The notes: generated by a model not told the origin, from the sequence alone. DNA of 64,000 nt from an uncultured Prevotellaceae bacterium (GCA_900316285.1 ONCG01000003.1:1-64000), one strand, 5' to 3'. Counted from the first letter of the stretch, positions 1 to 6,575 are shown. Numbers and translations: made by a program.

Positions 1-270
1 GGCAGGCTTGGTCTTCAGGCCAATCTTGAACGAGCCGAAGCCGTCAATCTTGACGCGGTTCGAGTCCTGCATCCACTTCTTCAGAACGACAACCATCTCA
101 TCGAGCACGGCGAGAACGTCAGACTTCTTGACGGAGACGTTCTCCTGGATTTCCATTGCCATCTGCTTGAGAGTCTTGGGGCGGGAGTTGTACACCGCAC
201 GGGCGTACCACTTGCCGCGGTTCTTCGACTCGGCACGATTGTCCTGATAAAGTTTGTAACGTACAGACAT
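1..270 (-). CDS. HU family DNA-binding protein (partial)
   Basis: The minus-strand frame opens at 270 with MSVRYKLYQDN and runs off the left edge after 90 codons, so the C-terminus is missing. It reads like the Bacteroidetes HU/IHF-like group (HU-HIG type): a basic N-terminus, a helical middle (LKQMAMEIQENVSVKKSDVL), then a beta-arm start with DGFGSFKIGLKTKP. Proteins of this family bind and bend DNA as dimers in the nucleoid. A TAnnTTTGC promoter box lies 86 bases upstream. The family call is from pattern only; which HU paralogue it is cannot be told from this fragment. Confidence 0.85.
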   Translation of the reverse strand, partial: MSVRYKLYQDNRAESKNRGKWYARAVYNSRPKTLKQMAMEIQENVSVKKSDVLAVLDEMVVVLKKWMQDSNRVKIDGFGSFKIGLKTKPA

Positions 271-355
271 TTTACTGATTGCTTTTTTATGTTCAACATA
301 TCCAAGGCTCCTCCACGCCTCGGCTGTGGGCAAATCCACTCTTCGGAAATGCGAT

Positions 356-364
356 GCAAATTTA
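356..364 (-). promoter_or_regulatory. -7 box for the HU-like gene
   Basis: Read on the minus strand this is TAAATTTGC, matching the Bacteroidetes -7 consensus TAnnTTTGC. No clear TTTG is seen about 20 nt further upstream, so the -33 half is weak. It would give a leader of about 80 nt before the ATG at 270. Confidence 0.45.
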
Positions 365-563
365 CGCATAATTCCATGCTACTGTTATTTTCGGCTGAAA
401 AATAGTCGGAGGTTTTCACAATATTTAACAAACAATGCCAGCGCAATCAAAATAGTCTACCCCTACGGATGGATGCTGGCCTGCAGTCCCCTCCTTTAGC
501 CGTTCAGCATTCTTTCTCCGATAAACTACGAAAGCGCTACCCTTCGGGATGTCGAGCGGTCGC

Positions 564-618
564 TTTTAGAGCGCGGCGGGGAAAGTATACATCCTTCTTT
601 CCCCGCCGCGCTCTAAAA
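564..618. repeat. perfect 22-bp inverted repeat (hairpin or cruciform)
   Basis: Arms 564-585 and 597-618 are perfect complements around an 11-nt loop; the stem starts TTTTAGAGCGCGGCGGGG. It lies between the stop of the gene at 757-1035 and the start of the HU-like gene. Neither side has the run of T expected straight after an intrinsic terminator, although the arms themselves begin or end in four T/A. It could be a bidirectional terminator or a palindromic element. The rest of 365-756 holds nothing I can call a gene. Confidence 0.7.
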
Positions 619-756
619 ACGCCCCTGCGGATCGGTCGAGCGAGGATCGTAGAGAAAAAAAAAGGTGATAATACTCATATAGGTTAACACCCTTGCTATT
701 CGGTTTTCTTCCGATTCCGCTACTGAACAATTATGCTATTGTACGCAATTAAGCGG

Positions 757-1035
757 TTATAAACCGCCAGGTGCCCTTACCAAGTCTGTGTCAACCCAAA
801 AGCTGTCACTACGTTGGCTGCAGCAGTAGCAAAGAGGTGTGATGAAGACTTTATTTCCTCCAAACACCTTTTTTACATGGGCTCCAACTAGTGTTTCTGC
901 AGAATGCCTACCATCAGCACCGCAACGAGTGGCTTTTTTTCCTGTCTTTTGTTCCCAAAATTCAAGCCACGTCTTAACTTCTTTTGAAGGTTTTGACAAT
1001 TTGGTAGCCTCACTTGAATTCTTTATGTAATCCAT
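757..1035 (-). CDS. small conserved protein with GAHVKK motif
   Basis: A 92-aa reading frame. A longer frame would begin with TTG at 1041; the ATG at 1035 (MDYIKNSSEA) is preferred. The middle reads TGKKATRCGADG, then LVGAHVKKVF, then a C-terminal ITPLCYCCSQRSDSFWVD block. I recall small bacterial proteins of unknown function with this layout: a Cys-containing loop, then LVGAHV, then LC..C..R.D.F. The cysteines suggest a metal site, but the first Cys pair typical of the group appears incomplete here (RCGADG). It stands alone, without an operon partner. Function is unknown. Confidence 0.65.
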   Translation of the reverse strand: MDYIKNSSEATKLSKPSKEVKTWLEFWEQKTGKKATRCGADGRHSAETLVGAHVKKVFGGNKVFITPLCYCCSQRSDSFWVDTDLVRAPGGL

Positions 1036-1622
1036 ATGCAACTTGTTTTTTCCCTGTTTTCTGAACAGTACAGCAGAGCTTATTTATTAGATAGTTTCGA
1101 TGCTCAGGAACGTTGAATACTATCTTTTATATATAATAAAGATGTTATTATTGACAATAATCAGTAACTAATAAGAATCTTAATAAGTCAGACTTTTTTG
1201 CCATCAAGCAGTCAGTACATAGTACAATGGAGTCAAATGAAGAAGTGGCCCTATTTTGTGAAAACCCACTAGTTCGATGTTCTCATTGTCTCATACATGT
1301 GCAAAATATACTAATAGAGTCTTTGACTCATGCCGTCATTTGTCATAAGGAGGTGTCGAGGGCTAGCATTTTGGGGGCAACGTCATCGGGCAGACAGCCC
1401 TGCTAGTTGACTCACAAATCTACTAAATTTTACCCTATCAGCAACAGGAATTATGCGTATTTATATCGAAATATTTCATGTTATCTATCAAATTTTTACA
1501 TTTTGCATCAATTAGCATGTATTATGTTATTGAAATCTTCCTTATATACACAAAATATACACACGTTTCTATTCAAAATAGGTTTCTTGTATGGGCAGAG
1601 ATTCATGACGGAGAATCCGGGG
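1036..1622. other. intergenic stretch without a supported gene
   Basis: About 590 bases, AT-rich. Open frames here are short, have no family features and overlap each other. The A/T-rich run 1090-1200 and the stretch 1330-1400 show no promoter box I can support. Confidence 0.5.
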
Positions 1623-1643
1623 GGGGGAGAGGTTATCTCCCCC
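1623..1643 (-). terminator. hairpin after the last gene of the phage-like module
   Basis: GGGGGAGA (1623-1630) and TCTCCCCC (1636-1643) pair around a 5-nt loop, 23 bases beyond the stop codon at 1667. No T tract follows on the minus strand, so it is a likely but not typical terminator. Confidence 0.45.
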
Positions 1644-1666
1644 TTACCGGAGGGCCGGGGTGGTTT

Positions 1667-2098
1667 TTACCCGTAGCGCCAACTATAGTAGTCCCGCGCA
1701 TCTCGGAAGCCGTGCCTTTCCCACTCGTCGTCGGTGGCATCGCGTATCTGCTCCAGCAGGTTGGAGAGCAGGTCGCTCATCGAGAGGTTTTCGTTCAGAT
1801 ACTCTAAGACGGCTTGTTCCAAGCTGTCGTAGTATTTCCAGCGGCCAGCCTTGCCTTTGCCGCCGCTGATCTCCACTTCCAGCGTGTCTTCACCGATGTG
1901 TGGCCAATTAGCCCACACCTGCACATTGTACTTCTTGCCGCCATACTCATACTTGATGCAGGCGGTACATGAGTTGCTTCTCGAGTCTCTATCATCGTCG
2001 TAGTCCCACTCAAACGAATCGTTGAGTTCGTAGATGGCATCGGTGAGGCGTTCGCCGATGTCGGCGATAAGTTCTTTACGATTTAATGTCGATGCCAT
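1667..2098 (-). CDS. uncharacterised protein, paralogue of the gene at 2076-2483
   Basis: A 143-aa acidic protein with no signal peptide. It shares a plan with its upstream neighbour: N-terminal IADIGERL (neighbour IAEIGDCL), a middle beta-rich part, then RWKYYDSLEQAV..YL (neighbour EWKRYDSVEHAV..YL). The two are therefore tandem, diverged duplicates. Its start lies inside the end of the upstream gene (23-bp overlap, different frame), so translation is probably coupled. It is the last gene of the minus-strand phage-like run. I do not recognise the family; the C-terminus is rich in Asp, Arg and Tyr. Confidence 0.7.
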   Translation of the reverse strand: MASTLNRKELIADIGERLTDAIYELNDSFEWDYDDDRDSRSNSCTACIKYEYGGKKYNVQVWANWPHIGEDTLEVEISGGKGKAGRWKYYDSLEQAVLEYLNENLSMSDLLSNLLEQIRDATDDEWERHGFRDARDYYSWRYG

Positions 2099-2483
2099 AG
2101 CAATCTCTCATTAGTTCTACAAAATAATCACGGTCAATCAATTGCCAACAGAGTGTGTTCCTTAAATCTTTGCCCGGAAGTTCCTTTTCAAGATATCGTT
2201 CTACGGCATGCTCTACGGAATCGTAGCGCTTCCATTCGCCTCTCCACATGCTTTTGTCGCCCGTGATTCTCACGGTGACAAAGGTGTCACCACTTGGCGC
2301 AATATCTACTTTCGCTAAGATTAGGTAATTAGTAGAACCAATTCCCAAATCTAAAGTGGCTCTCATTTCTACTGACTTGAAGCCATATTTTTGTCTATAA
2401 GAAATCCTGAAGCCTATGCCCATGTCATAGAGTTCATCTTTAAGGCAGTCGCCGATTTCTGCAATGATCTTGTCTCGTTTCAT
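2076..2483 (-). CDS. uncharacterised protein, paralogue of the gene at 1667-2098
   Basis: A 135-aa protein beginning MKRDKIIAEIGDCLKDEL. It resembles the downstream gene in its first 15 residues and in the block EWKRYDSVEHAVERYLEKEL. The central part (MRATLDLGIGSTNYLILAKVDI) looks like beta strands. There is no transmembrane segment or signal peptide. It lies 21 bases after the stop of the gene at 2505-2861 and overlaps the next gene by 23 bp. The context suggests a phage or mobile-element accessory gene. Function is unknown. Confidence 0.7.
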   Translation of the reverse strand: MKRDKIIAEIGDCLKDELYDMGIGFRISYRQKYGFKSVEMRATLDLGIGSTNYLILAKVDIAPSGDTFVTVRITGDKSMWRGEWKRYDSVEHAVERYLEKELPGKDLRNTLCWQLIDRDYFVELMRDCYGIDIKS

Positions 2484-2504
2484 GTTGATGCTCTTTCGTT
2501 GTTC

Positions 2505-2861
2505 TTAATCTTCTACCCAGTTCATTGTTTCGCAGAGTTCCACACTCAGCCATAGCGATCCATCGCCCAAGCACTCGGCATGCAATCCTGAAAATGCGAT
2601 GGTTCCATATCGATTGGGCTCAGAATAGTGTAGTTCCACAACTTCCTCAAGCAGCCGGCGAGCGTTTTGCTTCATCATGGCGATGCTGGGGTAGTAGGGC
2701 TCGCCCGTTTTGGGATCGTGAAGAGGATTGTCCCCCAGCACCAGCAGCGCATGGGCGCGTTCGAAGTCGAATTCCTTCAGCAGGTCACTAATGGCTGCTT
2801 TCGCTGCCCTCTTCTGTCTGGGTGTGCAGAGGGGGTATTTTTCTTTTTTCGTTGTATTCAT
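2505..2861 (-). CDS. uncharacterised phage-module protein
   Basis: A 118-aa cytoplasmic-looking protein. The N-terminus is lysine-rich (MNTTKKEKYPLCTPRQKR), followed by a predicted helix AISDLLKEFDFERAHALL, then a loop rich in Pro and Asp (DNPLHDPKTGEPYYPS) and a second helix (ARRLLEEVVELHY). It lies 21 bases downstream of the replication-type gene and 21 bases upstream of the paralogue pair, in one operon. I do not recognise a family. It is kept as a gene because of spacing, a clean start and protein-like composition. Confidence 0.65.
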   Translation of the reverse strand: MNTTKKEKYPLCTPRQKRAAKAAISDLLKEFDFERAHALLVLGDNPLHDPKTGEPYYPSIAMMKQNARRLLEEVVELHYSEPNRYGTIAFSGLHAECLGDGSLWLSVELCETMNWVED

Positions 2862-2882
2862 AATTTTTAGCTTTTCATTTTG

Positions 2883-3686
2883 TTACTTGTTATAAAAGTT
2901 TCCTTCCAGTACATTCAGGAAGTTTTTCTCATCGATTATCCAGTCGAAGGTGGCGATGAACTTGCTGTTCGCACTTCGCCCGTTCAAGAAGGGAGAGCGT
3001 AATGCCCTGTGGCAGGTCTCGAAGAGGATATCCTTGCCGTACGTGTCGCAGATCTGTTGAAGCCGTTCTACTCGCTTTTCTGTCATCATGCGCAGAGGCT
3101 TGATGTTGCTTTTGTATTGCTTGATAAGGTCATTCCACCACGGCAGGAATTTCTCTTTCATCATCTTTGAAAAATTATCCTCCTCATCCTCCTCCTCATT
3201 TCCGTTAGCGGCGACGCTAACGGTAGAGGAAGAGGAGGAAGAATTTATTCTTCCGAAATCTTCCAGGTTATTATTGTTGTTGTTATTGCTGTTGTTGTTG
3301 TTATTGTTGTTGTTATTGTTGTTGTTATTGTTGTTGTTATTGTTGTTGTTATTGTTGTTGTTATTGTTATTGTTTTGCATCCGTTCGCATGCGGTCGCAT
3401 CAGAATCGTTTTTAGACCATCTTTTAATTGCATTCTGCTTGTTTTTCTCGCACTTTTGTTGATATTTTTTATCATCAATGCGCACTTGGTTCTGCAGCAC
3501 TTTGAACAATGGCAAGAGGTCGGTGGGCACCAGCAGCTCTTCCTTTCTCTCGTCGCCCGTCTCATCGAGCATCCAATGCACGATGTGGCGGATGAGACTG
3601 CCCAGCTTCTCATCGCTCAGATATTCAAGGCCGGGCCATTGGTCAAGGTGCAGGATGTAGCACTTAGGGTTTGCAATAGCTTTCAT
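2883..3686 (-). CDS. phage-type replication protein with poly-Asn linker
   Basis: The start chosen is the ATG at 3686 (MKAIANPKCYILHLDQW); a longer frame from 3911 would lie largely inside the HNH gene. The protein has 267 aa. Residues 1-100 resemble the DUF6291-type N-terminus seen in phage replisome proteins: a helical block with L.DEKLGSLIRHI, then IDDKKYQQKCEKNKQNAIKRW. Next come a linker of 28 Asn, one Ser and 7 Asn, then Ser- and Glu-rich stretches. The C-terminus (FLPWWNDL, RVERLQQI, NSKFIATFDWIID, LEGNFYNK) resembles the end of DnaD-like or helicase-loader proteins. Likely role: loading replication proteins at an element origin. It overlaps the HNH gene by 23 bp. Confidence 0.7.
   Translation of the reverse strand: MKAIANPKCYILHLDQWPGLEYLSDEKLGSLIRHIVHWMLDETGDERKEELLVPTDLLPLFKVLQNQVRIDDKKYQQKCEKNKQNAIKRWSKNDSDATACERMQNNNNNNNNNNNNNNNNNNNNNNNNNNNNSNNNNNNNLEDFGRINSSSSSSTVSVAANGNEEEDEEDNFSKMMKEKFLPWWNDLIKQYKSNIKPLRMMTEKRVERLQQICDTYGKDILFETCHRALRSPFLNGRSANSKFIATFDWIIDEKNFLNVLEGNFYNK
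3267..3374 (-). repeat. trinucleotide/12-bp microsatellite encoding poly-Asn
   Basis: On the minus strand this is AAC/AAT codons only, apart from one AGC. The array 3301-3360 is five exact copies of a 12-bp unit (AAC AAC AAT AAC in frame). It encodes 28 Asn, one Ser (3288-3290) and 7 Asn. Copy-number change by slippage would keep the frame. Confidence 0.95.
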
Positions 3687-4275
3687 CGTTATTACGTAAA
3701 AAGATGTTTGTGTTTGCTTCAATCCACGCAGAATGCAGGGTGTACTGATGTACGCCAACGAGATGCACAATCTCGCGATACATCGGCACAGAGATGTAAC
3801 GAGGGCGATAGCCGTGATAGCGGCAACCACTATATATGTGTTTATGAACATCGCCCCCCATCGCCCTACTACATGCACAGGCACTATTGAAGACATATTG
3901 CAGGTGGCCATGGTCGTCGAGCAGTGCGACGGGCTTCACGTCAACCATTAGCACGTCGCTTGCATGTTGTCGGTTCTCACTTGCGGTCACCCATTCCAGG
4001 TTCTCTGCCCGGTTGTCGGTCTTCACACCATTCTTATGGTTCACTTGCAAACCTTCACCCCATCCTTCCACAAAGGCGGTGGCCACAAGGTTGTGGACGT
4101 AACATATCCTTGACTGACCTTTGTAATAAAGAAAAACAAACAGATAACCACAATTATGTTTACATGGCCGGAGCACCCGGCTCGTGTGCGTGTTACGCAC
4201 ACGGCCTTGGTTGCTCACTTCGTATCGGGTATACGGCACTTCACACTTGTGCCAAATTTCCTTCTCGTTCGTCAT
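3664..4275 (-). CDS. HNH endonuclease with NUMOD4 domain
   Basis: 203 aa. Residues about 5-40 match the NUMOD4 pattern (IWHKCEVPYTRYEVSNQGRVRN). The HNH core follows: VHNLVATAFVEG, then VNHKNGVKTDNRAENLEWVT with the N-H-K-N-G and N..NLEW signatures. The C-terminal third (KPVALLDDHGHLQYVFNSACACSRAMGG) resembles a NUMOD1/IENR1 DNA-binding segment. Such proteins are homing-type nickases or nucleases common in phages and their islands. The ATG overlaps the stop of the upstream gene by 4 bp, which suggests translational coupling. Its 3' end overlaps the replication gene. Membership of the HNH family is strongly supported; the DNA target is unknown. Confidence 0.9.
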   Translation of the reverse strand: MTNEKEIWHKCEVPYTRYEVSNQGRVRNTHTSRVLRPCKHNCGYLFVFLYYKGQSRICYVHNLVATAFVEGWGEGLQVNHKNGVKTDNRAENLEWVTASENRQHASDVLMVDVKPVALLDDHGHLQYVFNSACACSRAMGGDVHKHIYSGCRYHGYRPRYISVPMYREIVHLVGVHQYTLHSAWIEANTNIFLRNNDESYCKP

Positions 4276-4685
4276 GCGAAATCAATGAGTAGATCGTTTG
4301 TATTCATCAGATTAGACAGCGAGCCAGGGAAGAGTTTCTGCTGCAGCTGCAAGAGGAATTGGCGAAACCGCATATAGAGGTTCAGACGCGAAGAGCCGTT
4401 GTCGGCAACGTCGCTGAAGTCAATGAGCTTTGATGCTACCGCCTCCTTCGTGTCTCCTGGGTTCCAGAAAGAGAGGAAGATGTCGACGTGGTTGTTGTCT
4501 TTCGGCACCGTCCAATGGCGGTGGGTAGTGACATCGATGCCGTAGGGAGCCAACAGGTTGGTGATTTCTGTGCAGAGCTGCACTTGTTGTGGCTCATAGT
4601 TGATGCCTTCTTTTTGACAGATCATGCACCATGTGTGGCGCAGCAGGTCGTTGAAGGTATTCAGAGAAAGTTGTTTTGGTTTCAT
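4272..4685 (-). CDS. uncharacterised phage-module protein
   Basis: 137 aa beginning MKPKQLSLNTFNDLLRHTW. It looks soluble and mixed alpha/beta. Notable blocks are CMICQKEGINYEPQQVQ, THRHWTVPKDNNHVDIFLSFW and a C-terminal helical segment FRQFLLQLQQKLFPGSL. The spacing of its two N-terminal cysteines (C.IC) is suggestive, but no second pair is present, so I do not call a zinc finger. It sits between the DUF2693-type gene (13 bases) and the HNH gene (4-bp overlap), so all are probably one transcript. No family recognised. Confidence 0.65.
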   Translation of the reverse strand: MKPKQLSLNTFNDLLRHTWCMICQKEGINYEPQQVQLCTEITNLLAPYGIDVTTHRHWTVPKDNNHVDIFLSFWNPGDTKEAVASKLIDFSDVADNGSSRLNLYMRFRQFLLQLQQKLFPGSLSNLMNTNDLLIDFA

Positions 4686-4698
4686 GCTTAATGTACTT

Positions 4699-4977
4699 TT
4701 ACTTTGATGTGTTTTGTTGATTGTAGTTAGGATAATAGCTCGTCACATGAGCCAGGCGCAGCGTGCGCCAGCCTGAGACCGTGAAGTCGTAGTAGCGTAC
4801 CTGGCCCTTCGGTGCCGGAGCACCTACGCCTTTCGGTAGAGAGTCAGTGGGAATCAAATCGAGGCACGTGGTGCCGATGGCCTTGCGCAGTGAGCGGTCC
4901 TTCTTGCGATAGTGGAAGGTGACGACTCCGGTGTGCAATAATTGCAGAAAATGCTGCTGATATTCTTCTATGTTCAT
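4699..4977 (-). CDS. DUF2693-type small protein (SH3-like barrel)
   Basis: The start chosen is the ATG at 4977 (MNIEEYQQHF), because the upstream part of the open frame codes for a different small protein in another frame. 92 aa. The pattern GVVTFHYRKKDRSLRKAIGT, then LIP..., then VRYYDFTVSGWRTLRLAHV matches the DUF2693 group, which I recall as SH3-like beta-barrel proteins of Bacteroidetes phages and mobile elements. They typically carry GxVxVxFxKKdGxxR and YDxxxxGWRSFR. Molecular role is unknown. The ATG overlaps the preceding stop codon (ATGA). Confidence 0.8.
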   Translation of the reverse strand: MNIEEYQQHFLQLLHTGVVTFHYRKKDRSLRKAIGTTCLDLIPTDSLPKGVGAPAPKGQVRYYDFTVSGWRTLRLAHVTSYYPNYNQQNTSK

Positions 4978-5120
4978 GGCTTCAGGATGATTGAGAAAAA
5001 CACAATATATAAAAAGGCCGCAGAGATCGCTCCGATGGTGAACAACCACCACCATTGCTCGAGGTTCTTCGGCTTCGGGAATGTCCAGCGAAGCCACGGG
5101 TTCTTTATTCTTTCTTTCAT
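4974..5120 (-). CDS. 48-aa single-pass membrane protein
   Basis: A short frame hidden under the 5' part of a longer open frame. It starts at the ATG at 5120, reads MKERIKNPWLRWTFPKPKN, continues LEQWWWLFTIGAISAAFLYIVFF and stops with TGA at 4974-4976, overlapping the next ATG. It has one hydrophobic segment (about residues 24-46) after a basic, Pro/Trp-rich cytoplasmic N-terminus. It is the first gene after the promoter at 5198-5230. This reading explains the ATGA junction better than extending the downstream gene. Possible roles include a holin-like or membrane-anchoring small phage protein; none is proven. Confidence 0.75.
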   Translation of the reverse strand: MKERIKNPWLRWTFPKPKNLEQWWWLFTIGAISAAFLYIVFFSIILKP

Positions 5121-5197
5121 TTTGTTGTCTTTAAATAATTAATAATGTTAATAACTCACAGCAAATTGGCCAATTGCTTTGCATCTGAAATGCACCG

Positions 5198-5230
5198 GCA
5201 AAGTTACGACAACAAAAAACCCGATGCAAA
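5198..5230 (-). promoter_or_regulatory. promoter of the phage-like operon
   Basis: Minus-strand TTTG (5227-5230) and TAACTTTGC (5198-5206) are separated by exactly 20 nt, the Bacteroidetes -33/-7 arrangement. The start point would fall near 5191, about 70 nt before the ATG at 5120. The -33 element lies inside the terminator stem of the upstream gene. Confidence 0.75.
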
Positions 5231-5247
5231 AATCAATGCATCGGGTT
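5211..5247 (-). terminator. intrinsic terminator of the S24 regulator gene
   Basis: AACCCGATGCA (5218-5228) and TGCATCGGGTT (5237-5247) form a perfect 11-bp stem with an 8-nt loop, followed on the minus strand by six T. It shares bases with the -33 element of the next promoter. Confidence 0.85.
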
Positions 5248-5362
5248 CCAGTTTTGTTCCAGTATTGTTCCAGTTATGTAGGAAAGTCAATCATTTTGGG
5301 GTTGCACCCCTCTTTCATGTTCCAGTTTTGTTCCAGTTTTGCGCCAGTTTTGCGCCAGTTTT
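5245..5362 (-). repeat. two clusters of 11-bp direct repeats
   Basis: Plus-strand units of the type GTTCCAGTTTT occur three times at 5245-5277 and four times at 5319-5362 (the last two start GCGCC), with no bases between units. The second cluster overlaps the last 15 codons of the S24 gene, so its C-terminal tail (AGTKTGAKLAQNWNKTGT) is repeat-derived. The 11-bp phase puts every copy on nearly the same face of the helix. Confidence 0.85.
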
Positions 5363-6244
5363 TGTTCCCGCTTTTTTTCTATAAACCCATAGCGGGTCGA
5401 TGGCCATCATAACACTTGTTGCCACCTTATAATAAATAAAGAACACAGTATGTCCAACAGGGGCTTTCTCTTCGACCCATTCCGCAATGGGCTTGTCAAA
5501 TGACAAGACGGCCAACTTGCTGATATCCCTTAAATTAATCTTGAAATCATTGCCGGGGAACCACTTGTCGACCAACGACCTGAACCCCTCGTAATCCCCC
5601 TTTTCAATGAGCGTCGCGTCGATGAGTGCCCTGTATACGCAGTACCACAACCGCTTCCTTTTCTTCAGATCATTCAGTACTGCCGCGACAGCCTCGCGAG
5701 CCTTATCTTCGAGCGACATCACAGGTGCTTCCATCTTCTTTAGTTCCTCCTCCAGTTTGTTGAGCAGAGCCATTGTGCTGGCTCGAGCATACCGTCTTCT
5801 TCCTTTTTCCACCTTTCCCATAATCCAACTTTCCACGTATTTGCTCATGTCGATAGGTTTGTAGGCATCGTTAGCAGGCATCAGCCACATCTGGTCACTC
5901 TTCTTGCATAGATGCTTAATGGTGGTCTCGCCGTCAAGATAAGCAACCACGATGTCGCCACTCGAATAATCCTCCGTCACTTCCACAAACACCTCGTCGC
6001 CATCCATCATGTCTGCTCCAATCATCGAGTCGCCTTTCACGACCAAGGAGAATATCGGATGATTGCCCAACAACGACCGGGGAATCAGCACCCACTTCTT
6101 CTCCAGCTCACAGATGTCGAAAGGCTTTCCTGCCGGGACACCACATGGGAAATGTGGGATGGGTACCATATCGTCATCCACTTCCCACCCCGTGGAGCGT
6201 ATCAGCTCCGTAATCTTCTTCAAATCATCAAAATTGTTCGTCAT
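5315..6244 (-). CDS. S24 (UmuD/LexA-like) regulator with C-terminal extension
   Basis: The start taken is MTNNFDDL at 6244; an ATG at 6274 would add ten residues. 309 aa. There is no N-terminal helix-turn-helix. Residues about 30-40 read HFPCGVPAG, a Cys-Gly cleavage site as in UmuD. Catalytic Ser73 lies in GDSM and Lys110 in GETTIK, the usual 37-residue spacing for a self-cleaving Ser/Lys dyad. Residues about 140-300 are an extra helical domain I do not recognise (ISKLAVLSFDKPIAEW, KAPVGHTVFFIYYK). It has its own promoter and terminator, upstream of and separate from the early operon. Most likely a DNA-damage-responsive switch; a mutagenesis role is less likely without umuC. Confidence 0.75.
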   Translation of the reverse strand: MTNNFDDLKKITELIRSTGWEVDDDMVPIPHFPCGVPAGKPFDICELEKKWVLIPRSLLGNHPIFSLVVKGDSMIGADMMDGDEVFVEVTEDYSSGDIVVAYLDGETTIKHLCKKSDQMWLMPANDAYKPIDMSKYVESWIMGKVEKGRRRYARASTMALLNKLEEELKKMEAPVMSLEDKAREAVAAVLNDLKKRKRLWYCVYRALIDATLIEKGDYEGFRSLVDKWFPGNDFKINLRDISKLAVLSFDKPIAEWVEEKAPVGHTVFFIYYKVATSVMMAIDPLWVYRKKAGTKTGAKLAQNWNKTGT

Positions 6245-6400
6245 TAATAGATAAGGTTTTAAATTGTTCAACATTACAAATGATATATCGTCACTTTTCT
6301 TTAAAAATTCAAATCATTGTCTCAAAAAAAACTCATTGAATCCTTCTTCTGTCATGGTTCTTGATAGTATTGTTTATGTTTTTTATAACTGAAACGGCCT

Positions 6401-6433
6401 GCAAAGGTACGATTAAGCGAGGACAATACCAAA
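6401..6433 (-). promoter_or_regulatory. promoter of the S24 regulator
   Basis: Minus-strand TTTG (6430-6433) and TACCTTTGC (6401-6409) with a 20-nt spacer. It leaves a long leader of about 150 nt before the ATG at 6244. The upstream side runs into an imperfect repeat pair (6408-6575). Confidence 0.7.
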
Positions 6434-6575
6434 AAGAAACTCGTTTATTTTTGAATTGTCGAACGAAAATATCTTAGACGAATGTCAAGGATACGATTAA
6501 GCGAGCGAAAAACCAAATGTATTTGAGTTTTTCCGAACGAAAGTATCTTCGACAAATGTCAAAGGTAGCAAACTT
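6408..6575. repeat. imperfect tandem repeat of about 80 bp upstream of the S24 promoter
   Basis: Both halves start with ACGATTAAGCGAG (6410 and 6492) and contain CGAACGAAA.TATCTT followed by GAC.AATGTCAA. The two copies are diverged but keep order and spacing. No protein-coding frame here is convincing; 6434-6718 otherwise shows nothing. Confidence 0.65.

Noticed and set aside
469-687. 72-aa plus-strand frame over the hairpin at 564-618
   Set aside because: It reads straight through both palindrome arms; no homologous pattern recognised and no ribosome-binding context.
1407-1869. Plus-strand frames of 69-109 aa
   Set aside because: They overlap the hairpin and the end of the minus-strand gene at 1667 and have no conserved features.
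3088-3462. Plus-strand frame with a long poly-leucine run
   Set aside because: It is the complement of the poly-Asn microsatellite; the minus-strand gene has recognisable domains on both sides and an operon context.
5145-5412. Short plus-strand frames over the 11-bp repeats
   Set aside because: They consist mostly of repeat translation (FQFCSSF-type) and cover a terminator, a promoter and the end of the S24 gene.
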